Source: JACVRW01 sp963814095
GTDB taxonomy: Bacteria; Actinomycetota; Thermoleophilia; Solirubrobacterales; Thermoleophilaceae
Direction of reading: 5' to 3'
Length of the DNA stretch: 64,000 nt
Assembly: GCA_963814095.1 (NCBI GenBank)
Contig: CAWFBT010000016.1
Coordinates: 112,553 to 176,552 of the forward strand
Shown: in pieces, positions 43,675 through 52,489 of the stretch
Layout of the letters: every line of letters begins with the position of its first letter
Numbering within the stretch: position 1 is the first letter of the stretch
Translations under genes and position numbers: made by a program
The notes under the pieces: generated by a model
The model's database searches: none
What the model saw: only the letters and a program-made list of their open reading frames with translations
What the model was told of the DNA's origin: nothing

Positions 43675-46068
43675 TCAGTTGCCGTAGCGCAGCGTCGCTT
43701 CACTGACTACGACCGTGGGGTCGGCCCGGAAGCTCAGCGGGGCCGGCATCGTGTCAGCCGGGCGGTCGCGGATGTCAAGCTGGTCGGGCAGGCCCTGCGT
43801 CCAGTCGCTCATCGTCGCTCGCAGCGTTCCGGTGCCGCGGAGCTCGAGCACCACCGTGATCCCACGGTCGGGGAGGCCCACGTAAGGAAGCTTCAGGACG
43901 CCGTCGCGCATGTCCGTAGTGCGTGGGAGGTCGCGCCCCTCGACGCTCGCGGCGAGGATCGGTCCCGATGCGCGGAACTCGGTGGCGAGGTTGTCGGCAC
44001 CCCGTGCCGACCGCAGCCGCAGCCGCACCGACACCGTGTCGCCGTCCGAGCGCGCGCCTATGCGCTCGAGCGCAGGTCCGGGGAGGTCCACCGCGGGTGC
44101 GGGCGCCCGCCAGCCGGAGAAGGTGCTGAACGGGGCGAGCTCGATGTCCGCCTCTCGCGCGTTCTGCAGGAGCGGCTCGGTCCAGGACTCGCGGTCGCCG
44201 GCCTCCCACGCCGCGCGTCCGCTGTCGGCGTCCAGGACGTAGCTCACGAAGTCCGGGCGCGGGTAGGCCTCGTCATAGCTGAGCCGCGCCACTCCGACCG
44301 CGACAAGCACCGCCGCGAGCGCCGCGGCGGCGACCGGCGCGAGCCAGCGGCTGCCGAGCAGCGCGCGCCGCCCGGCGAACCGCGGCGCGAGGTGCGGGAC
44401 GAGCAGGCCGGCCGCGAGCGCGGTGAACAAGCCCATGATCCCCACGGCCGGGAGGCCCATGCCGTCGAGGCGGAAGGCCAGGACCGTGAAGATCAGCATG
44501 ACCGGCGCGTAGATCACGATCAGCACGGCTAGCGGAGCGCCGATACCTGCGGCCCACCGCCACGCGCCGGACCGCTCGCCCGAGATGCGCCAGAGCGCCA
44601 CGCCGGCCGCCGCGAGCCCTGGCAGCGTCCACAGGTACGCCGCGCTCGGCGCGGCCAGCGCGAACCCCACAGACAGGACCACCCACCAGGCGAGCGCACC
44701 GAGCGCAAGGTTCTCCGTACGCGCCCGGCGAACCAGCGGCGCGTAGAGCGCGGCAAACACCGCGAGCGCGAACGCCACGAGGCCAAAAACGAAGAACGCG
44801 TTCTGGTCCGTGCCGAGCGTGAAGACGCCGAGGTCTGGCACCGCCGCCTTGAGCCCAAACCAAGCGAGAAAGGCAACCGCGGTCGTGAGCAGCGTCGCGA
44901 GCGGGAAGGCGAGGACGCCGCCGATCAGCCCGCTCACGGTGAGCGCGCCGCGGCCGAGCCCGGCCGCCACCGCAGCCACGAGCAGCCCCAGCGCGGCGAG
45001 CGCCAACAGCCCAGCGACCGCCGGCCCGTACTGCACGATCACGCCGCCGGTCACGTTGAAGTAGGTCGAGCGGTCGCCCGTGCGGCGCGTCAGCTCCGCG
45101 TCGCCGACGTCGCGGATCAGCCCGACCGCATAGCCGCCGTGCATCTGAAGGCTGCCCCGTCCTAGCCGCTCGATGTTGTCGAGCGCGGTGTGGTAGTCGG
45201 TCTGCCCGCGCAGGTAGACGAACTGCACGCCCGCCGCGCGGCGGTCCATGTACTCCTGCGTGTCCGTGTTCAGCTGCTGCGCCTTGAAGAGCCCGCGGAA
45301 CAGCGACGGCAGCACCGAGTAGGTGCGCGCATGAGGCGCGCCGGCGAGCACCTCGTCGACCAGCCAGGAGCTGTTTGAGCCCAGCAGCATCGAGGGCCCG
45401 TGGCTGCCCGCGGTTTCCCAGTTGAGCACGACGTCGATGTCGCGCATCAGCGGGCTCTGCTCCGCGAAGGCGGCCGCGCCGAGATCGCCGTTCTCCTCGG
45501 CGTCGCTGAAGACGAGCAGCACGTCGTTCCGGAGCGGCTCGCCCGCGCGCACGGCCCTGGCGACCTCGAGCACGGCCGCGACGCACGAGCCGCAGTCGCT
45601 CGCGCCCGGCCCGCCCGGCCCGCTGTCGTAGTGCGCGTTCAGCGCGATCGCGCCGCTCGGGTCCGTTCCGGCGATGCGGGCGACGATGTTCGTGACCGTG
45701 CCGGCCTCGGGATCGGCATCCTCGCTAAACCGGTTCACCACCGCCGTCCGCTGCAGCTGCGGCTCGAGCCCGAGGTCCCGTAGCTCAGCTTGTATGTACT
45801 CGCGCGTGCGCGCGTGGTTCGGCGAGCCCGCGAAACGCGTCTCGGTCGCGATCGCCTCCAGATGGCGCATCGCGCGCTCGGCCGAGAACGACGTGGGCGC
45901 GGCCGAGGCCGGCTCCGGCGCCGGCACCCGCTGCTGCGACCATGTCATCAGCACGGCGATCACGACGAGGACTCCGGCTGCGAGGAGCGGGACATACGGC
46001 CGGGCGGCGAGCGCGCGGACGCCACGAAACGTGCGAGCAGGGGCGAAGCGGGCGCGGGGCGTAGCCAT
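43675..46068 (-). CDS. M28-family metallopeptidase with multi-helix C-terminal membrane domain
   Basis: 797 residues from ATG at 46,068 (MATPRARFAPARTFRG); a longer start adds 17 unlikely residues. One N-terminal anchor (YVPLLAAGVLVVIAVLM), then the peptidase domain: ALNAHYDSGPGGPGASDCGS provides the His and Asp zinc ligands and LLVFSDAEENGDLGAAAF the catalytic Glu pair. After residue ~330 come about eight membrane helices and a C-terminal ~170-residue extracellular beta-rich domain. The layout mirrors ER-metallopeptidase-1/FXNA-type enzymes. Should trim peptides outside the membrane. Co-transcribed with the GerW-like gene. Confidence 0.93.
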   Translation of the reverse strand: MATPRARFAPARTFRGVRALAARPYVPLLAAGVLVVIAVLMTWSQQRVPAPEPASAAPTSFSAERAMRHLEAIATETRFAGSPNHARTREYIQAELRDLGLEPQLQRTAVVNRFSEDADPEAGTVTNIVARIAGTDPSGAIALNAHYDSGPGGPGASDCGSCVAAVLEVARAVRAGEPLRNDVLLVFSDAEENGDLGAAAFAEQSPLMRDIDVVLNWETAGSHGPSMLLGSNSSWLVDEVLAGAPHARTYSVLPSLFRGLFKAQQLNTDTQEYMDRRAAGVQFVYLRGQTDYHTALDNIERLGRGSLQMHGGYAVGLIRDVGDAELTRRTGDRSTYFNVTGGVIVQYGPAVAGLLALAALGLLVAAVAAGLGRGALTVSGLIGGVLAFPLATLLTTAVAFLAWFGLKAAVPDLGVFTLGTDQNAFFVFGLVAFALAVFAALYAPLVRRARTENLALGALAWWVVLSVGFALAAPSAAYLWTLPGLAAAGVALWRISGERSGAWRWAAGIGAPLAVLIVIYAPVMLIFTVLAFRLDGMGLPAVGIMGLFTALAAGLLVPHLAPRFAGRRALLGSRWLAPVAAAALAAVLVAVGVARLSYDEAYPRPDFVSYVLDADSGRAAWEAGDRESWTEPLLQNAREADIELAPFSTFSGWRAPAPAVDLPGPALERIGARSDGDTVSVRLRLRSARGADNLATEFRASGPILAASVEGRDLPRTTDMRDGVLKLPYVGLPDRGITVVLELRGTGTLRATMSDWTQGLPDQLDIRDRPADTMPAPLSFRADPTVVVSEATLRYGN

Positions 46069-46073
46069 CTGCC

Positions 46074-46950
46074 CTAGATGGAAGCCGGGCCGCCCGTCAG
46101 GGGCATCCGTGCGGCCCACCCCGGCCGCTGCGGCCTACTACGGACGCGAGCGCCGTAGCTCATTAACCGGATCGCCCTGCTCCTGTGGGGGCGATCGTCA
46201 GTAATCACCGGGGCGAAGGGTTGGTTGCGGGTGAGCATGTGCCAGATCGCCTCGGTGAGCTTGCGGGAGAGCTCGATCTGGGCGACCTTGGGTCCGCGTT
46301 GGCGGCCGAGGCGGCGCTTGGTGCGTTGGTAGCGCTCGGCGTAGAGCGGATGCTTGCAGGCGTTCATGGCGGCCTCGAACAGCCCCCAGCGCAGGTAGCG
46401 CGGCCCGTGCTTTGAGATCGGCCCGCGCCGGTCCGTTGTGCCAGGCGGTCGAGCAGCTCGCGCCCCGCGAGCCCGAAGAGATCGCTGACCGGGCATGGGT
46501 GGCCGAAGGTGATCAGCGTCGCGTGAATGCGGTTCTTCAGCGTCGTGCGGTGCCGGACCAGGTGCAGCCTGAACCGCGCCAGCTCACGCTCACGGCGGAT
46601 CGTCGGATCCGGGAGCCAGATCGCCGGCACCAGATCGCGCCACGACAACTCGGCCAGCACGCGCGCGTCGATCTTGTCGGTCTTGCATGCCAACGGCGCC
46701 AGCCCCTTGACCTTCTTGGCGTCGGCGACCAACACCTCCCAGCCCGCCTGCTCGGGCGTGTCATGCACGAACCGGGCGCCATTCATCGACTCGATCACGG
46801 CGCGCACGCGCTGGCCGCTAACGCGTCGCGCCAGCGCACGCAAGCCGTCGGCATCCGCCGGCGTCGCAAACTCCGCGATGGGCTCGCCACTGCCCGACAA
46901 AAGGCAAACGTCGAGCCTCGACGACTGAGATCCAATCCAGCGTGCAACAT
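46074..46950 (-). mobile_element. IS110-family transposase relic
   Basis: Starts MLHAGLDLSR at 46,950 (first Asp of the DEDD domain), then shifts frame (near 46,915) into SGSGEPIAEFATPADADGLR, VIESMNGARFVHD and LACKTDKIDARVLAEL, all characteristic of the IS110 N-terminal domain. After AGRELLDRL the central linker is deleted and a second frame resumes at GPISKHGPRYLRWGLFEAAM of the C-terminal Transposase_20 domain, but the conserved region with the catalytic Ser is missing. A short non-coding 5' flank (46,951-47,040) is kept. Inactive: two frameshifts and an internal deletion. Confidence 0.87.
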
Positions 46951-47062
46951 GAAAACGGGCCTCCTTGTGCTCGTTCCTCGATCACACTCCGGAGCGTGTC
47001 ACCGAAGAGGCCCTCTTTCATCGCAGTCCAGAGCGACTAGTTCGCCAAACTTCGGGCAGGAC

Positions 47063-47085
47063 GGTCAACGGACCCGTCGTTGACC
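47063..47085. terminator. Short hairpin between IS110 relic and oxidoreductase gene
   Basis: GGTCAACG (47,063-47,070) pairs with CGTTGACC (47,078-47,085) across 7 bases. It could end transcription of the minus-strand oxidoreductase at 47,134 or be part of an IS end. No T-run. Confidence 0.35.
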
Positions 47086-47133
47086 AGCGGGGTCGCCACT
47101 CAATCCCTGGGCGAGCTAGATCCTCGCCCCCTG

Positions 47134-48060
47134 TCAGGGGCGAAGCACGACCGCTCCGCCGGCGCCGCCCCCGGTTGCTGCCGCGAGGGCCGCGGCGGCT
47201 TCCTCGAGCGGGAACGTCGCGGCGACCGAGACCTCGAGCTTCCCGGCCGCGAGCAGCTCGGCGAGCTCGCCGAGCGCGCGGCCGTCGGGCTGCACGATCA
47301 CCGACGAGATCTCGATGCCCCGCTGCTCGTCCGGTGGGTCCAGGGTGATCGTCGCAAGGTGGCCGCCGTCGCAGACGGTGCCGATCGCGACTGCTGAGCC
47401 ATTAGGCACCGCGTTCGCGACGGCCGTCACGCCCAAGCCGCCGCCAATGGCGCGCGCCTGCTCCGGCCAGTCGGGGTCGTGATAGTCGAGCACGTGGGCC
47501 GCTCCCAGCCGGCGCAGGCGCTCATGGCTGGCCGGTCCTGCGGTCGCGATCACCTCGGCGCCGCGCGCCGCGGCCAGCCCAACGAGCAGCGTGCCGGTCA
47601 CCCCGCTCCCACCATGGACGAGGACCAGGTCGTCAGGGCGCACCGCCAGGGCTCCGTCGACCACCTGCGTGGCGGTCAGGGCCGGAACGGGGAACGCAGC
47701 AGCGGCCTCCCACGAGAGGGCGGCAGGCTTGCGCGCGAGCATCGTCGCCGAGGCGATCAGCAAGGGCGCCCAGGCGCCTTGATCCCGCAGCGGAAGGGGG
47801 TGGCTGAGCACCTCATCGCCCGGCTCCCAGTCCTCGACGGAATCTCCGATCGCCGTGATGATCCCGGCGGCCTCGACGCCGAGCGCCATCGGAGGGGCGC
47901 GGCCGACGTCCCACTGGCCCGTCCGGACGAACTCCTCCCAGTTACCGACGCCCGCGCCCCCGATTTCGATCAGGACCTCGTCGTCCGCGAGGGGGCGCGG
48001 ATCTGGGAGGTCGATCCGCCCGACAGCGCCGCCGAACTCGCTGATACCGGCGGCCCACAT
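47134..48060 (-). CDS. MDR-family NADPH:quinone reductase-like oxidoreductase
   Basis: 308 residues from ATG at 48,060 (MWAAGISEFGGAVGRIDLPD). Groes-like N-terminal domain (DEVLIEIGGAGVGNWEEFVR), then the Rossmann domain with LVLVHGGSGVTGTLLVGLAA, a variant of the AxxGxxG nucleotide motif. No structural or catalytic zinc Cys, so a quinone-reductase/zeta-crystallin-like enzyme reducing small electrophiles with NADPH. Monocistronic. Confidence 0.92.
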   Translation of the reverse strand: MWAAGISEFGGAVGRIDLPDPRPLADDEVLIEIGGAGVGNWEEFVRTGQWDVGRAPPMALGVEAAGIITAIGDSVEDWEPGDEVLSHPLPLRDQGAWAPLLIASATMLARKPAALSWEAAAAFPVPALTATQVVDGALAVRPDDLVLVHGGSGVTGTLLVGLAAARGAEVIATAGPASHERLRRLGAAHVLDYHDPDWPEQARAIGGGLGVTAVANAVPNGSAVAIGTVCDGGHLATITLDPPDEQRGIEISSVIVQPDGRALGELAELLAAGKLEVSVAATFPLEEAAAALAAATGGGAGGAVVLRP

Positions 48061-48467
48061 CAAGTAGGCGCCGTCTGAGCATGGGCCGGCCCGGCAATGA
48101 AGGGCCAGCGGATGAAATCTTCGAGCCGCTCCTCCGACATCGCCCGCCCAGTATCTCGCCGGACACTGCTGATTTCCATGCAAAGCAAGAGGCCGACCAG
48201 CGCCGTCCTTGATAGGTCCCTGCAAGCAGCGAGAGGTCGAAGAGCCGCACTTGGAGGAGTACCATCCGTTGGCTGGCCCTGTGGCCAGCGGTTTCCGGCC
48301 GAAGAAGCGGTATTACGCCGACTCGCGTGATCTAGCGCGCCGAGGCAACCCACTATTGAGGCGAACGGGATCGTAGATCGACTGCAGGGCCAGTTCTTCT
48401 GTTCGACGACCATCCCGTGAGGGCGGCACGATCCGCCTCGAGGTCTGCGCAGTAGAGTGCTCGGGAG
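48061..48467. other. Gene-free interval containing repeat element copy A
   Basis: About 400 bases between the oxidoreductase start and a small zinc-finger gene. No protein-like frame. Most of the second half is the repeated element described at 48,254-48,418. Confidence 0.5.
48254..48418 (+). repeat. Unidentified ~165-bp repeat, copy A
   Basis: Matches 54,690-54,845 over its length with small indels, including 33 consecutive identical bases (48,341-48,373 versus 54,777-54,809). Contains a small hairpin TGGCC-CTGT-GGCCA in both copies. Frames are not conserved between copies (one has stops and indels), arguing against a coding sequence. Confidence 0.75.
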
Positions 48468-48686
48468 ATGGAAGGCGGTGAGCACTCCTCAGTCGAACTA
48501 ACGGTTTCCGTCAAAGTGCCGTGCCAGGAGTGCGGCGGTCGGGGCTACGTCGAGACGGTAACCGAGGTAGGCCGCATCACACGCGACACGTCGGAGGAAT
48601 GCCTTCCGTGTGGCGGTACGGGTGTCATCCCCGCGGACATGCCCCTCTCGCAGTTCCAAGCGCTACTGGCAAGTCACCTTCCGTAG
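48468..48686 (+). CDS. Small DnaJ-type zinc-finger protein
   Basis: 72 residues. Two CxxCGGxG motifs (VPCQECGGRGYVETVTE and ECLPCGGTGVI) reproduce one zinc module of the DnaJ cysteine-rich domain. No J-domain. Possibly a stand-alone zinc-binding adaptor. Start ATG preceded by a GGAGATGG-like Shine-Dalgarno context. The 222 bases after it (48,687-48,909) show nothing. Confidence 0.6.
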   Translation: MEGGEHSSVELTVSVKVPCQECGGRGYVETVTEVGRITRDTSEECLPCGGTGVIPADMPLSQFQALLASHLP

Positions 48687-48909
48687 CCGTCTCGGGCCCC
48701 GGGTCGTTGTTGCGCAGCGCCGTGGCGGGCTGCGGGGAGCCGTCGAGACGGTCGCTACCCTCGCGCCCCGCCGAAGTAGCCTGGGACCGCTCCTGCGACC
48801 TTCGCCCGCCAGTAATCCGCTATCGCTTGTGGTCATTTGCGATAGCGCGGCGAACGCCGATCCCGTTGTCTCGTCTGCGCGGCGGTGCGTCGGGGCGGCG
48901 TGACCGAGC

Positions 48910-49714
48910 TCAGACAGCCCGCCCCGGCTCCTCCGGAAAGCTCAGCAACTCGGCGGTGAACAGGTCGGTGGCGGTGTCCATTGCGGCGTGTCGCTGCCCC
49001 GGCATGATCACGACGGGGCAGTCGGGCAGAGCCCCTCGTAGCGCCTCGCCGGTCGCCTTGAAGGGTTCGCTGCTGTCGCCGCCTTGGAGATATAGCGTTG
49101 GCACCTCGAGGTCGCGGAAGCGAGCCGGATCAAAGAGGTATTCCCTGCTCGCGCGCTCCTCCCGCGGGATCGCGTCGGCTGCGTCGAGCCGCGCCTCCCA
49201 GGCCGGCAGGGACCGCAACAACTCGACCTGATCTGGCGGAAGCCCGGCGACCTCCTGCATGAAGTAGCCCAGCAGCTCGTTGCGCCTTCCTTCCTCGAGC
49301 AGTGTGTGGAGCCTGTCGACGACATGGGGCGAGGATTGCAGAAACCCCATCGGCGGCTCGTATAGGACGAGCTTGCGGATCCCGTCGGTCAGCAACGCCG
49401 CCTCGAGCGCGCAAATGCCGCCGTAGGAGTGCCCTAGCACGTTCACCCCTGCACCCGCCGACTCGACAACCGCGACTACATCCTCGTACTCGCGCTCCAG
49501 CGCATAGTCAGTCAGGTCGCCGCTCCGCCCGCGGCCGCGACGGTCAACCGCGAACACGGTGAAGCGCTCCTCCAGCGCCGGAAGCACCGGCGTCCCAGCG
49601 GTTGTGATCGGCCGCGGCACCGTGGATCAACACGAGCGGCGGCCCCTCGCCGCTTCGCCCCACGGCGATCGGGGTCCCGTCCTCAGAGACAACCTTCCTA
49701 GGGTCTGCGCTCAC
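48910..49714 (-). pseudogene. Alpha/beta hydrolase, frameshifted near the N-terminus
   Basis: The N-terminal part begins with GTG at 49,714 (VSADPRKVVSEDGTPIAVGR) and reaches PPLVLIHGAAADHNRW, the oxyanion loop. One extra base near 49,597 then shifts the homology to the frame giving PVLPALEERFTVFAVDRRGR, LGHSYGGICALEAAL (nucleophile Ser) and VVIMPGQRHAAMD (catalytic His). Either a recent pseudogene or an assembly/sequencing error, because everything else is intact. Substrate unknown. Confidence 0.75.
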
Positions 49715-50006
49715 CGGTCCTTCGAAGTTTGAGCGTTTCAGTGGCCACCCTATCCGCGTTCGCCGCCCCGCCTCCAGCGCACGTGACCGCCTTGAGGAGC
49801 CCGCTCGTTGTGGCGACGCTGGGGCTTTGCGCGAGATGCAGAAGCGAGGCGCGGTCCGATCAGATCCCTGCTCTGTCCTCCGGCCAGGCTCGTTCGGGAC
49901 CCGAGGGCGACGCTTGCTAGCGGTGCCCTTCAAGATTCGCTGGACTTCGTCCGGCCTACGTGCCCGCGGAAACCGCTTCGAGGCGCTTCGCTCCCGAGAA
50001 GGCCGT
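49715..50006. other. Intergenic stretch
   Basis: About 290 bases between two minus-strand genes. No credible gene, hairpin or promoter was recognised by eye. Confidence 0.4.
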
Positions 50007-50894
50007 TCAGGCGGGCGCGGGGCGGGCTCGCTCGGGGTAGTCGCGCCGCGCTCGCCAGGTGGCGACGAGCAGTGCACCGAGGCCGACCACCGTGGCGGCG
50101 AACCACACGATTCCGCCGACGATGGGGATGATCGCCAGCAGACGCAGGATGGCTAGCCCGGCGAGAAAGGCGAGCACACGTCCGCGCGGCGGGCCGAGGA
50201 GGCGCCGGCCGAGAAGCCAAGCGCTCGTGGTGTATCCGATTGCGTACAGCGGTAGCAGCGCGAGCAGCAACGCCACCCCTAGCGGAATTCCCACGAGCGT
50301 CACGAGGGCGATCACGGCGAGAATCGGCAGGCCGAAGAACAACAGGAGACCCCAACCGATCGTCGCTCCGGGACTTGAGCTCGCCGCCGCGAAGGCGGCT
50401 TCCAGCGCCCGCGGCGCCAGCCACAGGAGCAGCAGCCCGAGAATCAGCGCGGACACGGAGACGGCGACCCACAGCGCGGCCGCTCCGATAAAGCCGCCTG
50501 GGTCGGTGATCTCGTCGACGCTCACGCGGTCGATATCGCCTTCGACCGTCGCTCCGGCGGGCACCACCGGCCGCTCGTCGCCGTAGACGAGGTCCCCTCC
50601 GACGCGGGCGCCGGGCGCGAGCGTCGCACGGTCGGCGACGGCTACCGCGTCTCCGTCCACTGTCCCAGAGATCCTCAGATTGCCGCTCACCACGACAAGG
50701 TCCCCGCGGACCCTGCCCGCCACTGACACGTCACCGTCGATCACCACCACATCGTCGGCGGTCTCGCCGCGGTCGATCGTCACCGGACCGGTGATCACCA
50801 CACGGTCACCCGTCGATGAACCGTTCGGCGCCTGAGCCGCTGCGCTAGAGGCCGTAAGCGCCAGGATCACCAGGGCGAGCGCAACGCGTCTCAT
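50007..50894 (-). CDS. Secreted bactofilin-like (polymer-forming) domain with C-terminal membrane helices
   Basis: 295 residues. Signal peptide (LALVILALTASSAAAQA), then ~100 residues of short beta-rungs with Gly-Asp turns (DDVVVIDGDVSVAGRVRGDL, VVVSGNLRISGTVDGDAVAV), the right-handed beta-helix pattern of bactofilin/polymer-forming proteins. Residues ~135-285 contain about four membrane helices. Such membrane-tethered rungs are predicted to form extracytoplasmic filaments or scaffolds. Monocistronic; related architectures are common but uncharacterised in actinobacteria. Confidence 0.85.
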   Translation of the reverse strand: MRRVALALVILALTASSAAAQAPNGSSTGDRVVITGPVTIDRGETADDVVVIDGDVSVAGRVRGDLVVVSGNLRISGTVDGDAVAVADRATLAPGARVGGDLVYGDERPVVPAGATVEGDIDRVSVDEITDPGGFIGAAALWVAVSVSALILGLLLLWLAPRALEAAFAAASSSPGATIGWGLLLFFGLPILAVIALVTLVGIPLGVALLLALLPLYAIGYTTSAWLLGRRLLGPPRGRVLAFLAGLAILRLLAIIPIVGGIVWFAATVVGLGALLVATWRARRDYPERARPAPA

Positions 50895-51495
50895 CCGCCG
50901 AAAAGCCTAACGCAGCAACAACGTGGCGTAGAGGCGCCGCGAAGCGGTCCTCTACGGCGCCGGCACGGCCGAGCACGAGATGCCCGGCCCGCCCTGACTG
51001 CTGCTTTCGCCTGAGAGCGCGATCCGGACTGCTCAGAGCGGACTCCTGGTTTCAATGTGATGCGACAGCGCTCGCTGGTTGGTAGTGACCACTGGTCTCG
51101 AGTGAAAGGAGCGCCGAGCGGCGGCCCTTCAAAGCGGAAAACAAACAAGGGTTGGGCTTGCACCCCTCACATGTCCGAGCGCATGGCGCGCGGCGTTTCG
51201 CGCGAGGGGACACTGAGGTCGGCGCCTAAGCGGCTTCCGCTTTTCTTCCCTTGCGAGAGCCGGGCCGGCCACCGGTGAGATGCTCGTATCCGCCGCCAAG
51301 CGGAAGCCGCGCAGCGAACCCTCGTGTTCCGGCGCCCAGATCGGGCGGACGCCTTGCCGGCGTTGTCGCAGGTCGTCGCGAGCGGGCACGCCTTCGAGGG
51401 CGCGGCGCACGCTCGCGCTGGCGCACGATGCGGGGCCGCAGCTGGGCGCGGCTGTCGCGACGACGTCGCGATCGGTGGCGTCGATGCGCTCGTGA
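50895..51495. other. 600-base gene-free interval
   Basis: No protein-like frame in either strand; short frames here are Arg-rich composition artefacts. No tRNA fragment, strong hairpin or repeat of other window segments was noticed. Confidence 0.5.
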
Positions 51496-52440
51496 CTAGG
51501 CAGCGGTGTCCACCCCGCTCCGTCGCTCAGTCTTGAGGAAGCGCTCGATCTCGCCGACGACGGCGTCTGGGTCGTCGATCCACGGAAGGTGGCCTGCCCC
51601 GGGAAGTGGAACGAGGCGAAGGTTCGGATTCGTCTCGAGGAGAGCCTCCGCTTTCTGTGGTGGGCCGAAGGCGTCGTGCTCGGGCCAGAGCAGAAGCGTC
51701 GGCATGGTGAGCGCTCGCCAGCGGTCGCCGAGGATCAGCTCGCGTCGGTAGCCAAGGCGGCGCCAATCGGCGACACACGCAATCAAGCCGAGCATGCTCG
51801 CGACGTTCCGTCGCGTGTGCGCTACGTCGACGTCGAGCAGCAGATCGTCCAGTCTCTCAGGATGCTCGACAAAGAGCTGGTCCCAGAACTTGCGGCTCCC
51901 GTCGCGCGTCGCGTTCGAGAGCACGTATCTCCCAAGTCTTGGTCCGACGAGAGGGAGTCCAAACGGAAGCATCAGAAGGGGCGGCCTGCGCGCGATCCCG
52001 AACGGCGCGCCGACGAGCGCAAGCCGCGACACACGGCTGGGGGCGTCGATCCCGAACGCGACGGACCAGAACGCGCCCATTGAGTTGGCGACCATGTAGA
52101 CGGTCGGGAGCTCGAGCGCGTCGAGGATGTCGCCCAGAAACGTTCGGGCGTGCTCGAGCAGGTCAACGCCGTGGTAGTCGAATGGATCGGCGAGCCCGTG
52201 ACCTGGCCGGTCGACTGCAAGCACGCGGTAGGTCTTCGCGAGCGCCGTGAGGATCGGCACCATCTCGTAGGCGCCGCCCAACCCGCCGTGGACGTACAAA
52301 AGCGGCGGACCCGTGCCGAGCTCGAACAGCTGGGTCTCGCCCTGCGACCAGCGAATCCTGCGCACGCGCGTGTCCGGTGCGAACCGGGCGAGCAGCGCGG
52401 CCTGCGCCTTCTCGAGCTCTCGATCCAGCTCTGTTTCCAT
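51496..52440 (-). CDS. Alpha/beta hydrolase
   Basis: 314 residues. Oxyanion region PPLLYVHGGLGGAYEMVP, then VLAVDRPGHGLAD, the nucleophile elbow VANSMGAFWSVAFG (Ser), the acid in LLLWPEHDAFGPP and the catalytic His in PGAGHLPWIDDP. It belongs to the meta-cleavage-product hydrolase/epoxide hydrolase-like group; substrate unknown. Ends near the antisense intergenic region and starts 50 bases from the LuxR gene. Confidence 0.92.
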   Translation of the reverse strand: METELDRELEKAQAALLARFAPDTRVRRIRWSQGETQLFELGTGPPLLYVHGGLGGAYEMVPILTALAKTYRVLAVDRPGHGLADPFDYHGVDLLEHARTFLGDILDALELPTVYMVANSMGAFWSVAFGIDAPSRVSRLALVGAPFGIARRPPLLMLPFGLPLVGPRLGRYVLSNATRDGSRKFWDQLFVEHPERLDDLLLDVDVAHTRRNVASMLGLIACVADWRRLGYRRELILGDRWRALTMPTLLLWPEHDAFGPPQKAEALLETNPNLRLVPLPGAGHLPWIDDPDAVVGEIERFLKTERRSGVDTAA

Positions 52441-52489
52441 GAGAGCTGAGGATCGCCGGGTGCGCGGCGCGCAGCATCGGTGGAAATGC

